Shown here: one piece after another, positions 23,721 through 32,562 of the stretch
Position numbering within the stretch: the stretch's first letter is position 1
Layout of the letters: every line of letters starts with the position of its first letter
Assembly: GCA_023954375.1 (NCBI GenBank)
Contig: JAMLIC010000007.1
Span: forward strand, 62,001-126,000
Length of the DNA: 64,000 nucleotides
Reading direction: 5' to 3'
Source: Planctomycetota bacterium
Lineage (GTDB): Bacteria > Planctomycetota > J058
Position numbers and translations under genes: made by a program
Notes under the pieces: generated by a model
Told to the model about the DNA's origin: nothing
Databases searched by the model: none
The model's input: only the letters and a program-made list of their open reading frames with translations

Positions 23721-25658
23721 GTGGACGTTGGACCTGAGCTTCTAGACCTCCTCCGGCGACTGAAGCGGGACACGCCGACCTCGCTCGACGGCCTCGTCAA
23801 GCAGGCCCACGAGGCGAAGAGCACGATCCACCTGAGGCTGAAGCGCCTCGTGGAGCTCGACCTCGTGACTCACACGCCGAGGGTCGGCTACTCGCTCAAC
23901 GACCGCGGCGAGGCCATGACCGCCGAGCGGCCGCCGATCGCCGACGCCTGGCCGCGCCTGCCCCTGCCCGTCCAGCTCCGCCTCCTCCCCGCCGTGCATC
24001 TGGCGATCATCGAGCTCGGCCTCGCCGCGGCGGCGGGCCGCTACCACGGCGTGTTCACCGAGTCCCTCGCGACGTTCTTGATGCATGGCAAGGGGCTCAA
24101 GCTCAAGACGCTGATCATGCGGATCGTGTGCCTGCTGGCCGGCGGAGACATGAAGCGCCATGTGCTCAGGCTCTTCAAGGAGACCGCGGCGAGCGCGACC
24201 GTGCGCAGGAACTCCGCGGGTGTGGCACGGGTCCGGAGCGTCGCGAGCGCCCCGATCGTGGGTCTGGACGAGCTCACTCGCGCTCGCCCCGAGGTTCGCG
24301 ACGCCTGCCTCGTGTATGTCTTCGGCGAGACCGAGTTCCCGGAGTCGGACGACACGATGCTGGAGATCCTCGCCACGCCGATCATCGCCATGAACCCGCC
24401 GGAGGGCCTCGACACCAGCGATCCGACCGTGGACCTGCAGCAGGTCACCGGCTACGACGGCGCGATGCGCCGGCGCATGGTGATCGCCGACCTGAGCAAG
24501 GTCGAGATCCCCGAGGCCCTGCGCGGCAAGGGCGGCAGGGAGCTCCTCGAGGCGGTGATGGAGGCCGGGCCCTACAAGCTCCCCCGGCCCGTGTTCCCGG
24601 ACTTCCTTCCGGACGAGGTCGTGAAGAACGCGCTCCTCGCGATCTTCGACCGCCCGGAGCGTCTCGAGGACGCCGACGTGGTCATGATCGCCCAGCTCGT
24701 GGCGGGGGCGACCGCGTTCCGGCTCGACAAGGCCGCCGCCCTCCGCAACGTCCTCATGAACGTCGCCACCTGCTACGCCACGCGCGGCTGGCTGCGGCCC
24801 GACTGGCGGCAGGCGCTGACTGACCAGCTCGCGGGTCGCTCCCCCGCCTCGCCGCCCCCCGTCGCGATGAAGACGGGGGCGGTCACCACGCCGGCCGCGA
24901 CCGATGCCGACGTGGCGGCGTTCACGACCTGGTGCGTGCGCCGCGGTCGCCGCGCGTTCCCGTCGACGCCGAAGACGATCGTGGCCTACGTGAACGAGCT
25001 CGAGGAGCAGAAGTTCGCGGTCGCGACCGTCGAGCGCGCGCTCGTGGCGATCACGCTGGCCCATAACGCGATCGGCGAGGAGTCGCCCTGCGACTCCCGC
25101 CGGGTGCGCCGGCGGCTCGACGAGCTCCGTGGCCGGGCCGTGCAGGCCGCACCGCTGCTGGCCGCCGACCTATCGCGGCTCGTCGAGACGGTCCCGGGCT
25201 CGCTGCGGTGGACGAGGAACCTGGCCATGCTCCTGCTGGGGATCTCGGCCGCGTTCCGGCCCGAGGAGCTCGTCACTGTCCGGCTCGAGGGCTTGAGGTT
25301 CACGCCCCAGGGCATGGTCGTGGCGTTCGGCTCCTCCGGCGAGGTGAAGCAGGTCTTCGTGCCGCTCATCGAGAGCCCGCTCTGCGCCGTCAACGCCGTG
25401 GCGCAGTGGATCGCGAGGTCCGGAATCAAGAGCGGCTACATCTTCGTGCGCATCTACGACGGCTACAGGCTCGGGAACTCGGATTGCCCCATGGCGCCGA
25501 GCATGGTGGACCGGATCGTTAGGGACGCGGTCGAGCGGATCGGGAAGGACCCGGGCGAGTACGACGGCCGCTCCCTGCGCGAGGGCCACGTCGCGGCGCG
25601 CCGGGCGGCGCTCGAGACCGGGCTCCAGGACCTCGACGCGCTCCGGGGCGCCCGGTAG
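23721..25658 (+). CDS. Winged-helix protein with tyrosine-recombinase-like domain lacking the nucleophile region
   Basis: This 645-residue protein is read from GTG 23721, with GGGAGCTGATC upstream. An open frame continues further 5' but encodes only low-complexity Arg-Ser from the hexamer array. Residues ~1-70 are a MarR-like winged helix (LLDLLRRLKRDTPTSLDGLV, STIHLRLKRLVELDLV). Residues ~75-380 are helical and unrecognised. From ~395 comes a SAM-like core-binding region, then a recombinase fold with the first arginine in ISAAFRPEELVTVRLEG, a lysine in GEVKQVFVPL and the SLREGHVAA box. The protein stops ~20 residues later, so the usual GH and Tyr motifs are missing. No frameshifted remainder exists before the convergent gene 3 bp away. 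It is probably a catalytically dead, DNA-binding relative. Confidence 0.72.
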   Translation: MDVGPELLDLLRRLKRDTPTSLDGLVKQAHEAKSTIHLRLKRLVELDLVTHTPRVGYSLNDRGEAMTAERPPIADAWPRLPLPVQLRLLPAVHLAIIELGLAAAAGRYHGVFTESLATFLMHGKGLKLKTLIMRIVCLLAGGDMKRHVLRLFKETAASATVRRNSAGVARVRSVASAPIVGLDELTRARPEVRDACLVYVFGETEFPESDDTMLEILATPIIAMNPPEGLDTSDPTVDLQQVTGYDGAMRRRMVIADLSKVEIPEALRGKGGRELLEAVMEAGPYKLPRPVFPDFLPDEVVKNALLAIFDRPERLEDADVVMIAQLVAGATAFRLDKAAALRNVLMNVATCYATRGWLRPDWRQALTDQLAGRSPASPPPVAMKTGAVTTPAATDADVAAFTTWCVRRGRRAFPSTPKTIVAYVNELEEQKFAVATVERALVAITLAHNAIGEESPCDSRRVRRRLDELRGRAVQAAPLLAADLSRLVETVPGSLRWTRNLAMLLLGISAAFRPEELVTVRLEGLRFTPQGMVVAFGSSGEVKQVFVPLIESPLCAVNAVAQWIARSGIKSGYIFVRIYDGYRLGNSDCPMAPSMVDRIVRDAVERIGKDPGEYDGRSLREGHVAARRAALETGLQDLDALRGAR

Positions 25659-25661
25659 GCG

Positions 25662-26381
25662 TCAGCGGAGGACGAGGCGCAAGCAGGCCATGCGGTGCCC
25701 GGCTGTCTTGCCCCTGTACACGTCGAAGCTGCCCAGCATGCCCACCGCGCCCGCGTTCGCCTGGGCGACGGCGTCCGGGGGGACCATGACGCCCGGGTCC
25801 AGGGTGCGCCTGGGTCCGAGGGCGCCCCGGAGGACGGAGCACACGCGGTCGGCGTGGGCCCGCAGCGACGCGCCGGCCGGCCAGCCGAGGCGGCGGCCGG
25901 CGTCGAGGTCCGTGTTCCACAGGAGCGCCGCGGCGCCGTAGCCCTCGACCGCCCGGCGGAGCAGCGCGCCGAACTGCTCGCCGACGTGATCGGCGTGCCG
26001 GCCGCCGACGGCGTCGTAGGCGTCGTAGTGGACGACCACCACGTCGTCGAGCTCGGGCTTGTTCACCAGGTCGAGCACGTTGCCCGCGAACCACCGCGCG
26101 CGCGGGAAGCGCGCGCGGTAGTCCTCGATGCGCGGCGCCTCGAAGTCGACGCCCACGAACTGTTCGGGCTCGATCGCGCCGGTGCCCTCCAGCAGCTCGA
26201 GCGTTCGCCAGCCCGTGGCGCCAACGAGCTCGAGCCAGCCGCCGAGGAGCCGCCGCCGCTCCTCATCGAGCCAGAGCTCCGGCGCCTGCGCGCGGAGCGC
26301 GTCGAGGTGCCGTTGCCGGTAGAGCGTCTTGGCCGGGTTGTCGAAGGAGTCCGTGTCTCGATCGGAGACGCCGTCGCTCAC
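25662..26381 (-). CDS. Rossmann-fold, methyltransferase-like protein
   Basis: This 239-residue protein starts at GTG 26381 and overlaps the helicase stop by 4 bp. Central strands look like a SAM-dependent methyltransferase without a clear glycine loop: FVGVDFEAPRIEDYRARFP near residues 73-92, WFAGNVLDL and DVVVVHYDAYDAVGG. The C-terminal half has GAAALLWNTDLDAGRRLGW and ends near MACLRLVLR. Translational coupling to the repeat-containing helicase implies a shared task, possibly modification of nucleic acid in an RHH-helicase-methyltransferase operon. The assignment is by pattern only; a different Rossmann enzyme is possible. Confidence 0.6.
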   Translation of the reverse strand: MSDGVSDRDTDSFDNPAKTLYRQRHLDALRAQAPELWLDEERRRLLGGWLELVGATGWRTLELLEGTGAIEPEQFVGVDFEAPRIEDYRARFPRARWFAGNVLDLVNKPELDDVVVVHYDAYDAVGGRHADHVGEQFGALLRRAVEGYGAAALLWNTDLDAGRRLGWPAGASLRAHADRVCSVLRGALGPRRTLDPGVMVPPDAVAQANAGAVGMLGSFDVYRGKTAGHRMACLRLVLR

Positions 26382-29305
26382 GCGCCGCCTCCGACCATGC
26401 GGTCGAGGAACTGCCGGAGCGTCTCGCCCCGCGCGAGGCCGCGGCAGCGGTGCTTCAGCGCGCCGTCGAGCGCGCCCCAGCTCTCGCCGGGCACGCCGTG
26501 GACCGGGCCGGAGGTCCGCGTCGGGAACCGGCCCGTCCGCCGCTGGTGGGCCACGGCCCACTCCCAGATCGTCGCCTCGTCGAGCGGGCCGGGCCGGTTC
26601 GCGTTGATCACGCCCTGGTGCTTCCGCAGGAGCTTCGCCAGGGTCGTCCTGGGCAACCCACGGCCGCCGGTGATGAGCGCGCGGTCGATCCTGGACCAGC
26701 TGTCGCCGGTGGCCTCGAGCACCGGGTCCCGGGTGCTGGCCGTCGGCCAGGACCCAGTCCGCCGATGGTGGTCCTGGGCGAGCTCCAGGATCCTCTCGAC
26801 CGTCATCGCACGGCGGACGGATCCCGGCTCGGGCGCGCCGCAGACCTCGCTCAGGAAGGCCGGCAGGGACGTCCGCGCCTCGAGCTGGCGCAGCCCCTGC
26901 TCGAGCGCGGCGGCGATCCGGCCCCACGTCTCGCCGGCCGGGGCGCCGTCGATCTGGCCGTCCTTGCGCGTCGGCCAGCGCCCGTGCTTCGCCTCGAACG
27001 CCTTCGCCCACTCGGCGACCTGCGCGTCGGTCAGCGGCGGCAGGTTGCGAATGTTGCGCACGCCCTCGTGGCGCTGCAGGAGCTGCGCGATGGACGACCC
27101 GCCCGGCAGCCCGTGGCGCCCGTGGATGAGCGCCAGGTCGACCGCGCCCCAGGTGAGCGTCGAGCCGGGGATCGGTCCGGAGCCGCGCGTCGGCCACGCG
27201 CCGTGCGCCTCGTGGTGCCGCGCGATGAGCTCCATGACGTCCTCCTCCGCGAGCTGCTTCGGCTCCAGCCGGTTAACGACGCCGCGCCGCTCGTGGAGGA
27301 GGCGCGCCAGCGAGCTCCCGCCCGGCAGGGCGCGGTGGCCCACCCGGAGCGCGCAGTCGACGCCCTTCCAGGTCTCGTCGGCCACGCCGTGGATCGGCCC
27401 GCACTCGGACGTCGGCCAGGCGCCGGTGGCCGAGTGCTGGGCATCGGCCCAGGCGAGGATCCCGTCGATCGTCAGCGGAGTCGGGTGCGCCGCGGCCAGG
27501 CGCCGCGCGAACTCGGCCATGTGGCCGCCCGTGACCTGGTGGACCTGGTGGCCGAGCGCGTCCAGGCCAGCGGCGCGCGCGAGCGTCGCCTCCCGGAACT
27601 CCGCCAGGATCTGCGAGAACGCGGACTTCATCGCCTCCCGGACCTGCGGGTCGACGCGCAGGCGCGTGGCGATCCCCCGCTCCAGACGGTCCGTGACCTG
27701 CTTCCCCGCGTCGCCGGGCTGCGACGCGAGGGCCTCGACGGCCACCTGCACGAGGACCTCCCGCGGCAGGTCGGGCCGCACGCTCGCCGCGCGCTCGAGC
27801 ACGGCGATCACCGTAGGCTTCCTGTGCTGCTCGACCAACTCGGCCCGCGCCGCGGTGAGCGCCAGCTGCGCCTCCGCCCGGACGGTCGGGTCGGTCAGCG
27901 GCTCGGCCGCGGCCTCGGCCTCGTCGACCTCAGCCTCCGGACGACCCGCGAGGGCGCGGCGCAGGCCGCGCCGAACCGCCGCGGTCACCACCCAGGCCTG
28001 GCCGGTGCCGTGGTCGGCCATGAACGCGCAGGTGAGGAGCACGTGCCTGCTGTGCTCGAGCGAGAGGCCGGACAGGGACGCGCCGCCGGCGTTGGGCACG
28101 AAGAACGTCAACCGCGCGAGGTCGTGGTGCGGCGCGGGGTAGTCGGCCGGCTTCTTCCTCAGGGCGCGGCCCGCGAGCTGGACGACCACCTGGAGGGACC
28201 GGGGGATGCCGACGCAGTACACGCTCGCGCAGTGCTTCCAGTCGGTCCCCTCGAGGACCCTCTGCACGCCGATCACGACGTCGAGCAGCGATCCGGCCAC
28301 GTCGACCTCGCGCTCCGCGTCGAGCGCCTTCAGGAAGCGGTCCTTCCTCCCCTTCTCCATCCCCGTCACATCGAGGACGCGGGCGCCGGCGATGTGGAAG
28401 GCGTCGGCCAGCTGGCGGACGAGGAGGCCACGGCCGGGGGGCACCCGCACGATCGTCTTCGGCCGGCCGTCGCGCTCCCAACGGTCGACGATCGTGCGCA
28501 CGGTCGAGTCGGTGTAGGCAGCCGGCGGCGGCAGCTCGCCGGCGAGCTGCGCGGCGGAGACGCGCTGGCCCGGGTGGCCGAGGGCGACGATCTCCCCCGC
28601 GAGCGTCGACGGCGCGAAGCCCTCGCTCATGTGGGCGGCGAGCGAGCGGCGCACGTGCACCATCCCCGGCAGGCTCACGGGGAGGTTGTCCGCGCGGTAC
28701 GGGGTGGCGGTCACGAAGATCAGCTGGCCGCCGCGCTCCTTCCACAGCCGGGCGACGCGCGACAGTCCCTCGGCGGGGACGTGATGGGCCTCGTCCACGA
28801 TGAGCGCGCAGCCGGCGAGGTCGGCGGGCAGGTCGGACGCGCGCACGGCCGTCAGCGCCGCGTGCGTGCAGACGAGGGCGTGCCCCCGGCCGCCGCCGGC
28901 AAGATAGCGCCGGATCGCGACCCGGGTCCCGCAGCCGTCATGGCGGGCCGCCCGAAACAGGCGCGCCGGGATGCTCAGGACCGGCTGCACTGCCACGCCA
29001 TCGGGCCAGCGGATGATCGTCTCCCTGTCGTGGAGGAACGACCGCTCGATCTGCTCCTGGGGCGACGCGATGACGACCCGGTCGAAGCCATTCGGCTGGC
29101 CGAGGTCGAGGGCCACGTGCGTCCGGATCATCAACGTCTTGCCGGCGCCCGTGGGCGCTTCGACGAGCGCGTCGCCGCACCTGCGGAGCCTGCTGATGAT
29201 CCAGGCCTGGTACGCGAACAGGAAGAACACCGTCGCGGTCGTCGACGCGCGACGACTGCCCTGGCCCTCCGGAGGAGGGTCGAGGGCAAAGTCACTCTGA
29301 TCCAT
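26378..29305 (-). CDS. SF2 helicase with five C-terminal ~70-residue repeats
   Basis: This 975-residue protein starts at ATG 29305. The ATPase has Walker A VEAPTGAGKT near residue 50, DEAHH near 170 and FVTATPYRADN near 196. The second lobe has ALRKKPADYP and an IGVQRVLEGTDW segment. A helical middle follows. Residues ~640-970 contain five repeats of ~68 residues with the consensus W-x(n)-TG-x-WPT... SGPI... TW-x-x-hD-x-ALxxGxRGLPGGSSLAxLL. The third and fifth repeats diverge at their ends. I recall such repeats in planctomycete mobile-element proteins, perhaps as DNA-binding units; that is inference. It is preceded by an RHH gene (62 bp gap) and followed by an overlapping methyltransferase-like gene, so the three probably form one operon. 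Confidence 0.82.
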   Translation of the reverse strand: MDQSDFALDPPPEGQGSRRASTTATVFFLFAYQAWIISRLRRCGDALVEAPTGAGKTLMIRTHVALDLGQPNGFDRVVIASPQEQIERSFLHDRETIIRWPDGVAVQPVLSIPARLFRAARHDGCGTRVAIRRYLAGGGRGHALVCTHAALTAVRASDLPADLAGCALIVDEAHHVPAEGLSRVARLWKERGGQLIFVTATPYRADNLPVSLPGMVHVRRSLAAHMSEGFAPSTLAGEIVALGHPGQRVSAAQLAGELPPPAAYTDSTVRTIVDRWERDGRPKTIVRVPPGRGLLVRQLADAFHIAGARVLDVTGMEKGRKDRFLKALDAEREVDVAGSLLDVVIGVQRVLEGTDWKHCASVYCVGIPRSLQVVVQLAGRALRKKPADYPAPHHDLARLTFFVPNAGGASLSGLSLEHSRHVLLTCAFMADHGTGQAWVVTAAVRRGLRRALAGRPEAEVDEAEAAAEPLTDPTVRAEAQLALTAARAELVEQHRKPTVIAVLERAASVRPDLPREVLVQVAVEALASQPGDAGKQVTDRLERGIATRLRVDPQVREAMKSAFSQILAEFREATLARAAGLDALGHQVHQVTGGHMAEFARRLAAAHPTPLTIDGILAWADAQHSATGAWPTSECGPIHGVADETWKGVDCALRVGHRALPGGSSLARLLHERRGVVNRLEPKQLAEEDVMELIARHHEAHGAWPTRGSGPIPGSTLTWGAVDLALIHGRHGLPGGSSIAQLLQRHEGVRNIRNLPPLTDAQVAEWAKAFEAKHGRWPTRKDGQIDGAPAGETWGRIAAALEQGLRQLEARTSLPAFLSEVCGAPEPGSVRRAMTVERILELAQDHHRRTGSWPTASTRDPVLEATGDSWSRIDRALITGGRGLPRTTLAKLLRKHQGVINANRPGPLDEATIWEWAVAHQRRTGRFPTRTSGPVHGVPGESWGALDGALKHRCRGLARGETLRQFLDRMVGGGA

Positions 29306-29367
29306 GGGGCGAAGTACTCCCGGTCCGGCCGTCGAGGGCCGGCGTTGAGAGGAGTCGGAGAACGAAG

Positions 29368-29592
29368 CTACGGACGCTGCTCGGGACGCCCCGAGCTCGC
29401 GAGCCCCTTCTCGAGGAGGTCGCGCACGGCATCGCTCAACGTGAACTTGCCGCGCACGGCCTCCGGAAGCGCGTCGTTGACCGCCTGCTGGTACGCATCG
29501 ACGCGACTCCGGAGGTCGCTCGACACGTAGACGAACAGGGGGACCCCGGTCCGTCCGGCAGGCTTGTTCTTCGACGTCTTCTTCTTCGCCAC
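29368..29592 (-). CDS. Small ribbon-helix-helix-like protein
   Basis: This 74-residue protein is read from GTG 29592; the upstream in-frame ATG at 29646 would overlap the promoter -10. A basic N-terminus (AKKKTSKNKPAGRTG) leads to a beta strand, VPLFVYVSSDLRSRVDA, and two helices ending in FTLSDAVRDLLEKGLAS, the shape of an RHH DNA-binding protein. It is the first gene after the promoter at 29643-29671 and precedes the repeat-helicase gene. It could repress its own promoter through the GTATTGAC palindrome. A plasmid-partition or antitoxin role is also possible. Confidence 0.65.
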   Translation of the reverse strand: MAKKKTSKNKPAGRTGVPLFVYVSSDLRSRVDAYQQAVNDALPEAVRGKFTLSDAVRDLLEKGLASSGRPEQRP

Positions 29593-29642
29593 GCCGGCAG
29601 TTTCGCAGGCTCGCCGCGAGCGGTCGACGGGCGATGGTCCGT

Positions 29643-29674
29643 ACACTACATCGCCAGTATTGACGTGTCAATAC
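29643..29674 (-). promoter_or_regulatory. Sigma-70-like promoter overlapping an 8-bp palindrome
   Basis: On the minus strand TTGACA (29671-29666) is followed after exactly 17 bp by TAGTGT (29648-29643). GTATTGAC at 29657-29664 and GTCAATAC at 29667-29674 form a perfect inverted repeat with a 2-bp centre that covers the -35. This suits autoregulation of the RHH-helicase operon. Confidence 0.6.
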
Positions 29675-29785
29675 ACGTATGGTCGCATCGCTGGCCTGGC
29701 AGCCTGGCGGCGCCGCCCCCGTGGCCTCGGTCTTGCCCACGTCGAATTCGACCGTCAGGATGGTCGGTAGCGCAAGGAGAAGCAC

Positions 29786-30109
29786 ATGACTACAGAAAAT
29801 GACCCCAAGGGCGGCGCGCTCCTGCACGTGAAGAAGAAAGGGAAGTCGCGGTCGCCGGAGACCCCGCCCGAGTTCCCCATCTCGCTTCGGCCGGTCTCGC
29901 CGGCACGGAAGAAGGGCCGTCCGCCGAGCAAGCGAGCGAAGCCCAAGGTCATCACCGTCAAGGTCCCGACCGACCTGCTGGACGCCGTGGACCTCTGTGT
30001 CGAGGCGCTGCGGGAGTGGGATCCGCTCGCGTCGCGCGGAACCGTGCTCCGAGTGGCGCTGACATCGTTCCTCGGGCCGCGCGGGTTCCTCCCGAAGGCG
30101 ACCCGATGA
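29786..30109 (+). CDS. RHH-type DNA-binding protein of the mobility module
   Basis: This 107-residue protein starts at ATG 29786 with AAGGAGAAGCAC upstream. The first ~50 residues are basic and proline-rich (HVKKKGKSRSPETPP, ARKKGRPPSKRAKP). Residues ~53-98 look like ribbon-helix-helix: a strand VITVKVPTDLLDAVDL, then helices ending in GTVLRVALTSFL. It overlaps the excisionase-like gene by 4 bp (ATGA), beginning the integrase operon. It lies divergent to the other RHH gene, with the shared palindrome between them. Likely a transcriptional regulator of the element. Confidence 0.7.
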   Translation: MTTENDPKGGALLHVKKKGKSRSPETPPEFPISLRPVSPARKKGRPPSKRAKPKVITVKVPTDLLDAVDLCVEALREWDPLASRGTVLRVALTSFLGPRGFLPKATR

Positions 30110-30966
30110 GCCGCGCGAGCGAGACCTTCCGGCCGCGGGCGGCGCTCGTCGAGGCGGGCGTCGCTCGCGACCTGTTCTCGGCCGTCATCACGCGGGCCGG
30201 CCTGGACGTCTCCGCGGCCCCCCAGCCGCGGCTCGAGGCCCTCGCCAGCGCGGCGCTGCGCGTCGCGCTGGACCGTCGCGAGGTGACCTGGGCCGCCCGC
30301 CTCGCGGACCTACGGAGGCACAGCCTTACGGAGCCGGGCATGGTCGAGACCAGCGAGGATCGCGCTCGCGTGGCCCTCGACGTCCGCCTCGGCGTGGCCC
30401 GGCTGCTCGCCGAGGGGATCACGTCGACCCGTGGCGCGTGGTGCGATCTCGCGGCCGCCGCGGTCGTGGCCCTGACCGCCGGCGCGGACGGCCTGCTGCG
30501 GCGCGAGCTCCTCGCGATCGTGCGCGACGTCCGCGCCGAGGCGATCGAGGAGCTCTCGCTCGAGTCGCTCGACCTCCTGGCGGAGTTGGCCCCGGCCGCG
30601 CCGACGGGGGCGCTGCTCGGCACGTTGGCGCCGCGGCTCGAGGCCGTGATGAACTCGGCGTTCACGCGCCTGCAGGCCGAGGTCGGCGCGCGCTTGACCG
30701 CTGCACGGACGATCAAGGCGCGGTCGGACGCGAGGGCGACTCGGGCCCCATCGGCGGCGCAGCCGAACGCCGTCGACGGCCTGCTCACCATCGATGAGGC
30801 CTGCCGCTACCTGGGCCTCTCGCGGTCGGCGCTCTATCGCCGCCTCGCCGACCCGTCGCCGGGGAGCCTTCGCACGATCGCCCGGCCACTGCCGGGCTCC
30901 GGTCACCTGCGGTTCAACCGCGCCGAGCTGGACGCGTGGTCGGCGCGCGACAAGAAGCGGTCGTAG
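30106..30966 (+). CDS. Excisionase-like protein with C-terminal HTH
   Basis: This 286-residue protein starts at ATG 30106, overlapping the RHH stop. Residues ~1-215 are almost entirely helical and unrecognised (LASAALRVALDRREVTWAAR, LDLLAELAPAAPTGALLG). The last ~60 residues are a MerR/excisionase-type HTH: LLTIDEACRYLGLSRSALYR, the turn RLADPSPGS, and HLRFNRAELDAWSARDKK. Such domains act as recombination directionality factors or site-specific anchors. The integrase gene follows 9 bp later, in keeping with an Xis role. The long helical N-terminus is not typical of Xis and may mediate oligomerisation. Confidence 0.72.
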   Translation: MSRASETFRPRAALVEAGVARDLFSAVITRAGLDVSAAPQPRLEALASAALRVALDRREVTWAARLADLRRHSLTEPGMVETSEDRARVALDVRLGVARLLAEGITSTRGAWCDLAAAAVVALTAGADGLLRRELLAIVRDVRAEAIEELSLESLDLLAELAPAAPTGALLGTLAPRLEAVMNSAFTRLQAEVGARLTAARTIKARSDARATRAPSAAQPNAVDGLLTIDEACRYLGLSRSALYRRLADPSPGSLRTIARPLPGSGHLRFNRAELDAWSARDKKRS

Positions 30967-30975
30967 GGCGGGACG

Positions 30976-32562
30976 ATGAGCGACCGCGAGCCGAAGGAGA
31001 CCACCACGCACGAGGGCGGGACGAGCGAGTCGAGCCCGGCGGTCCCGCCCTCGACCGTGACCCCGGCCGGGACGGCCGACGAAGCCGGCGAAGCCGTTCC
31101 GTCCAAGCGGCGCGGCGGTAGGAAGCCGGAGGGGAGCCGGCTCTACAAGGACCCGCGCAGCGGAAACTGGCTGTGGCGCCGGCGCGACCCGCGCACCCGC
31201 AGGCGGAAGCTCCGCTCGACCGGCACGCCGCACCATGACATCGCGGTGCGCATCGCCGCCGAGTACGAGCGTGAGTTCGAGCTTGAGATCGGCGGCGTCA
31301 GGACCTACGACCGGCACAAGATCGCGCTCCTGCCGCTCGTGAAGCTGTGGATCGCGTCGCTCGACTGCGGCGAGATCACGAAGAAGACGCTCGAGATGCA
31401 GGTCCTCCGGGCGCTCGCGCTGCTGGGGATCGCCACGGCCGCGGACCTCGAGGACCTCAGCCGCCTGACGGACAGGCTGCTCAAGCTCGAGCGGCAGGCC
31501 GGGTCGAGCGAGGGCTTCGGGCGAGCGACGTTGATCCGGGGGTTCCAGAAGCCGCTCCGGCAGTTCGTCAAGTGGCTCGCGTCGAACCGGAGGCACCTCC
31601 CCTCGAACTCGCTCGCCGAGTGGGCGCTCCTGAGCACGTCCTCCCGCGCCCGCGCCGCGACTACCACCCGCCGCCGCGCCAAGCGCCGGGCGGTCGAGGC
31701 CGACGAGATGGCCGAGGCGCTGGCCGCGGCCGACGTGCTCGACCGCTGGAACGAGCGAGCGCACCCGACGCGCGTCGTCTTCCTGACGCTGCTCATCACC
31801 GGCGCGCGCGTGGGCGCCCTGACCGAGGCCGACGTCTCGGCCCTCGACGAGAAGAAGCAGCGCATTGACCTGGGCTCCGGCTGCCCGAGGAAGCCGCGCG
31901 GCGAGGCGGCGCTCGACGACGCCACGCTCGGGGAGTTGCTGGCGTACGTGAAGCAGAGGAAGTCCGGACCGTTGCTGCGCAGTTCCAAGGGCGAGCGGCT
32001 CGACCCGCACAACCTGCGCGGCGTCTGGCGCGAGACCTTCGGCCTCGGGCTCGTGCGCCTCCTCTGGCCCACCGGCGAGCCGCGCGACGACGAGACGATG
32101 ATCCTCGTGCGGCGCAGCCTGGCCTCGGGCCGGATCCACATCGGCGAAGGCGGCAACCCGCACAAACTCATCAAGACGACGCGCGACGCGCGGGCGACGC
32201 GCGTCGCGGAGATCGAGCGCATCGTCGTCGCCATCGGCGACGAGTGGCGGCGCCGCATGCCGGGCGTCGACATCCACTCGCTGCGCACGACGCACCAGAG
32301 CTGGGCCGAGAGCGCCGGTGTCCACCCGCTGTTGATCGATAAGCAGCTCGGCCACGTGACGCCCGGCGGTGGCGCGGCGCTCGAGGCGGCGCGTTCGCTG
32401 CTCGTGAGCGGCACCGGCCGCCGCCACTACGTCGACATGAGCCTGCAGATGATCTCGGCCCACGCGTCCGCGAACGCGGTCCGGCGGATCCTGGACGACG
32501 CCATCAAGACCGGCCGGCGCGCGGCGCGCCGGAACACCCCGAACAGGAGGAAGAAGACGTGA
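30976..32562 (+). CDS. Tyrosine recombinase (integrase)
   Basis: This 528-residue protein starts at ATG 30976. A low-complexity N-terminus precedes an arm-type DNA-binding stretch (GSRLYKDPRSGNWLWRRRDP). The core-binding domain runs to about 235. The catalytic domain has the first Arg in LLITGARVGALTEADV near 275, the box DIHSLRTTHQSWAESAG near 433 with His-x2-Arg, KQLGHV near 457 and the nucleophile in RRHYVDM near 485. All expected residues are present, so it should be active, unlike the recombinase-like protein at 23721. It lies between an excisionase-like gene and a small repeat protein whose GTG overlaps its stop. The nearby tRNA-Gly gene is the likely attachment site. Confidence 0.9.
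   Translation: MSDREPKETTTHEGGTSESSPAVPPSTVTPAGTADEAGEAVPSKRRGGRKPEGSRLYKDPRSGNWLWRRRDPRTRRRKLRSTGTPHHDIAVRIAAEYEREFELEIGGVRTYDRHKIALLPLVKLWIASLDCGEITKKTLEMQVLRALALLGIATAADLEDLSRLTDRLLKLERQAGSSEGFGRATLIRGFQKPLRQFVKWLASNRRHLPSNSLAEWALLSTSSRARAATTTRRRAKRRAVEADEMAEALAAADVLDRWNERAHPTRVVFLTLLITGARVGALTEADVSALDEKKQRIDLGSGCPRKPRGEAALDDATLGELLAYVKQRKSGPLLRSSKGERLDPHNLRGVWRETFGLGLVRLLWPTGEPRDDETMILVRRSLASGRIHIGEGGNPHKLIKTTRDARATRVAEIERIVVAIGDEWRRRMPGVDIHSLRTTHQSWAESAGVHPLLIDKQLGHVTPGGGAALEAARSLLVSGTGRRHYVDMSLQMISAHASANAVRRILDDAIKTGRRAARRNTPNRRKKT

Noticed and set aside
29593..29646. ATG start at 29646 for the small RHH gene
   Set aside because: It overlaps the -10 element of the promoter and adds residues unlike the folded part.
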